In this document: in pieces, positions 36,808 to 41,360 of the stretch
Numbering within the stretch: the first letter of the stretch is position 1
Layout of the letters: each line of letters begins with the position of its first letter
DNA from: Desertimonas flava
GTDB taxonomy: Bacteria > Actinomycetota > Acidimicrobiia > Acidimicrobiales > Ilumatobacteraceae
Length of the DNA: 41,360 nt
Assembly (NCBI RefSeq): GCF_003426815.1
Contig: NZ_QKYK01000041.1
Coordinates: 1-41,360 of the forward strand
Direction: 5' to 3'
Notes under the pieces: model-generated
Databases searched by the model: none
Seen by the model: only the letters and a program-made list of their open reading frames with translations
What the model was told of the DNA's origin: nothing
Made by a program: the position numbers and the translations under genes

Positions 36808-37635
36808 ATGACGATCGTCGTCGCGGCCCCGGCGGCCGATGTCGACGGCGTCGTGACTCGCCTGCGAACACTCGGCGCCGATGGAGTGAACGCCTCCAGC
36901 ACCGGCACCGGCCGGTGGCTCGTCCGGGCGACGACCCCCGACGAGGCGACGGATGAGCTGCTGGTCCAACGACTCCGCGCCGAGGGCCTGATCGCCGTGG
37001 CCCGCCCGAACGCGGGCGTGCGCCTCGACGCGTGGATGGAACACACCCGACCGCGCGTCTTCGCAGGCCGCGTCAGCGTGTGCTTCGCCTGGACCGAGCA
37101 CGACCGTGCCAACCTGGCCGGTCTCGTCGAGCTCGGCCTCGGCGGCTTCGGCAACGGTGAACATCCGACGACGGCGATGCTGATCGACGAGTTGCTCGAC
37201 CGCGTCGCCGGTGGCGAGCGGGTCCTCGACGTCGGCTGCGGCAGTGGCGTCCTCGGGCTGTGCGCCCTCCGCCTCGGCGCCGGCGAGCTCGTGGCCGTGG
37301 ACGTCAAGCCGGACGCCGTCGAGGCCACCAGGCGCAACGCCCTGCTCAACCGGGTGGACGCCGTGACGATGGCGACGACTGCGCCGCTCGGCGAGATCGA
37401 CGGCCCGTTCGACGTGATCGTGGCCAACATCGGCCGCGGCGCCCTCGTCGAGCTGGCGCCGGAACTGCGGCGGCTGCTGGCGCCGGAGGGCTGGCTCGGG
37501 GTCAGCGGGTTCTCGCCGGTGCAGCGCGAGCAGGTCGCCGACTTCCTCCGGCCCCTCGCCACGATGGGTCACCGATCGGTCGGAGACTGGTCTGCGGCGG
37601 TCCTCAGCGGTCCAGTTCGGCGTAGATCTCGATGA
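36808..37635 (+). CDS. prmA: PrmA-like ribosomal protein L11 methyltransferase
   Basis: The 275-residue SAM-dependent methyltransferase has the PrmA opening ligand loop GFGNGEHPTTAMLIDELLDR near residue 114, motif I RVLDVGCGSGVLGLCALRLG near 138, LVAVDVKPDAVEATRRNALL, and FDVIVANIGRGALVELAPEL. The usual PrmA catalytic motif NILA is replaced by NIGR. The N-terminal 90 residues take the place of the L11-binding domain. PrmA trimethylates L11; a related protein methyltransferase is the alternative. GGGGGGAG lies upstream. The last 32 bases overlap the convergent VOC gene. Confidence 0.82.
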   Translation: MTIVVAAPAADVDGVVTRLRTLGADGVNASSTGTGRWLVRATTPDEATDELLVQRLRAEGLIAVARPNAGVRLDAWMEHTRPRVFAGRVSVCFAWTEHDRANLAGLVELGLGGFGNGEHPTTAMLIDELLDRVAGGERVLDVGCGSGVLGLCALRLGAGELVAVDVKPDAVEATRRNALLNRVDAVTMATTAPLGEIDGPFDVIVANIGRGALVELAPELRRLLAPEGWLGVSGFSPVQREQVADFLRPLATMGHRSVGDWSAAVLSGPVRRRSR

Positions 37636-38018
37636 CGTTGCGCTCGGGGTCGGCGAAGAACAGCGTGCGGTGCCCGAACGGCTGGTCGACGACCGGCTCG
37701 AGCGGTTCGACGCCGCGCGCGACGAGCTGACGCTCGGCCGCGGCCACGTCGCCGGGTGGGACGCGAAAGGCGAGTTGCACGGACGCCCCGCCCCCGCTCA
37801 GCGGTCCACCGTCACGAGGCCCGCGCCGGCGAAGCGCCACCAGCGAGGAGCCGACGCGGAGCCCGATCCACCTGCCGGGAATCTCCTCGTGGACCTGAAA
37901 GCCCAGGACGTCGGTGTAGAACTCGCGCATCCGGGCCAGGTCGTCGCAGATGAGGACGGTGTAGTCGAGGTTGCGAATGGCGTCGAGCCCTGCGTGGCGC
38001 GGTCCCAGATCGGTGGGG

Positions 38019-38026
<8 letters not shown>
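37604..38026 (-). CDS. VOC/glyoxalase family protein
   Basis: The 140-residue protein has a standard VOC layout: LDYTVLICDDLARMREFYTD, VLGFQVHEEIPGRWIGLRVG, VQLAFRVPPGDVAAAERQLV, and FGHRTLFFADPERNVIEIYA, with the Glu of EIYAEL as a likely metal ligand. The ATG at 38026 lies inside the end of the upstream monooxygenase gene (8-base overlap), so translation is coupled. The pairing suggests it acts in the same pathway or on a product of that enzyme. The substrate is unknown. Confidence 0.85.
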
Positions 38027-41228
<3,202 letters not shown>

Positions 41229-41240
41229 ACGGCGTCGCTG

Positions 41241-41307
41241 CCCCCGGCCCCCGGCCCCCGGCCCCCGGCCCCCGGCCCCCGGCCCCCGGCCCCCGGCCCC
41301 CGGCCCC
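41241..41307 (+). repeat. Heptanucleotide tandem repeat (CCCCCGG, about 9.5 copies)
   Basis: Starting 12 bases after the dgdA stop, the unit CCCCCGG is repeated without error to 41307. The minus strand is a run of GGGGGCC units with strong G-quadruplex potential. It lies outside coding sequence, so copy number is free to vary. The rest of the window (41308-41360) shows no supported feature. Confidence 0.95.
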
Positions 41308-41360
41308 GTCGACCTACCTCGGCGAAACTCCGCTCTGCGAGAACAGCAGGTGAGCACGAC

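Noticed and set aside
35295-37562. A 755-residue minus-strand open frame opposite the BMP fusion and prmA.
   Set aside because: Low-complexity composition with no motifs, and two well-supported plus-strand genes cover it.
41350-41360. A possible GTG start (GTGAGCACG) of a next gene at the window edge.
   Set aside because: Only three codons are visible, with no convincing -10 or Shine-Dalgarno sequence, so it cannot be supported.

Overview
This 41.4 kb window comes from the chromosome of a very GC-rich bacterium. I infer an actinobacterium, most likely in or near the class Acidimicrobiia. Three observations support this. The core order mfd, mazG, eno, ftsB/divIC is the actinobacterial one. 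A 28-codon gene ends in the KANHGKRPN signature of the actinobacterial ribosomal protein bL37. Several lineage-typical families occur (DUF4032, DUF559 with an AbiEi-like N-terminus, TAP-type hydrolase). About two dozen genes carry a TAnnnT-like hexamer ending only 6-10 bases before the start codon, which implies that mostly leaderless mRNAs are made here. The genus cannot be fixed from the sequence alone. No tRNA, rRNA, CRISPR array, transposase or integrase was seen.

Layout. 1-268: the 3' end of an LPxTG surface protein, then a large hairpin and related palindromes. 269-6127: mfd, an exported SurA-like protein, and mazG with a YabN-like methylase domain. 6128-8294: an ArsR repressor with a palindromic operator, coupled to a SulP anion transporter. 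8305-10895: a DUF4032 kinase-like protein and enolase. 10941-12006: an AbiEi/DUF559 nuclease-like gene bracketed by two related hairpins. 12087-14981: FtsB/DivIC, a lipoprotein and an MFS transporter. 15082-19101: a pectinacetylesterase-like secreted hydrolase, then a three-gene set (TPM-domain protein, small membrane protein, and an extraordinary arginine-rich amphipathic-repeat protein). 19133-20025: a vapBC toxin-antitoxin pair bracketed by 18-bp direct repeats, one of which is the 3' end of ychF. 20007-25829: ychF, an acidic protein, a membrane protein, a PHP phosphoesterase, a serine hydrolase, glutathione peroxidase, and a secreted protein that starts with a sortase-like signal. 25919-30441: bL37, prolyl oligopeptidase, an EF-hand protein, a VOC protein, an Fe-S PD-(D/E)XK nuclease and a small basic protein. 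30455-35176: TAP-type peptidase, release factor 3, GNAT and AlkB. 35310-41228: a BMP-LysM-CAP fusion, PrmA-like methyltransferase, a Baeyer-Villiger monooxygenase coupled to a VOC protein, and dialkylglycine decarboxylase, followed by a G-rich heptanucleotide repeat.

Most of the content is housekeeping: transcription-coupled repair, nucleotide sanitation, glycolysis, division, translation termination and ribosome components. The most interesting departures are the 3'-ychF toxin-antitoxin insertion, the arginine-rich repeat protein with its two partner genes, the hairpin-flanked DUF559 gene, the domain fusion at 35310, and the widespread leaderless promoter pattern. All protein calls are from motif reading; no search or structure prediction was run.
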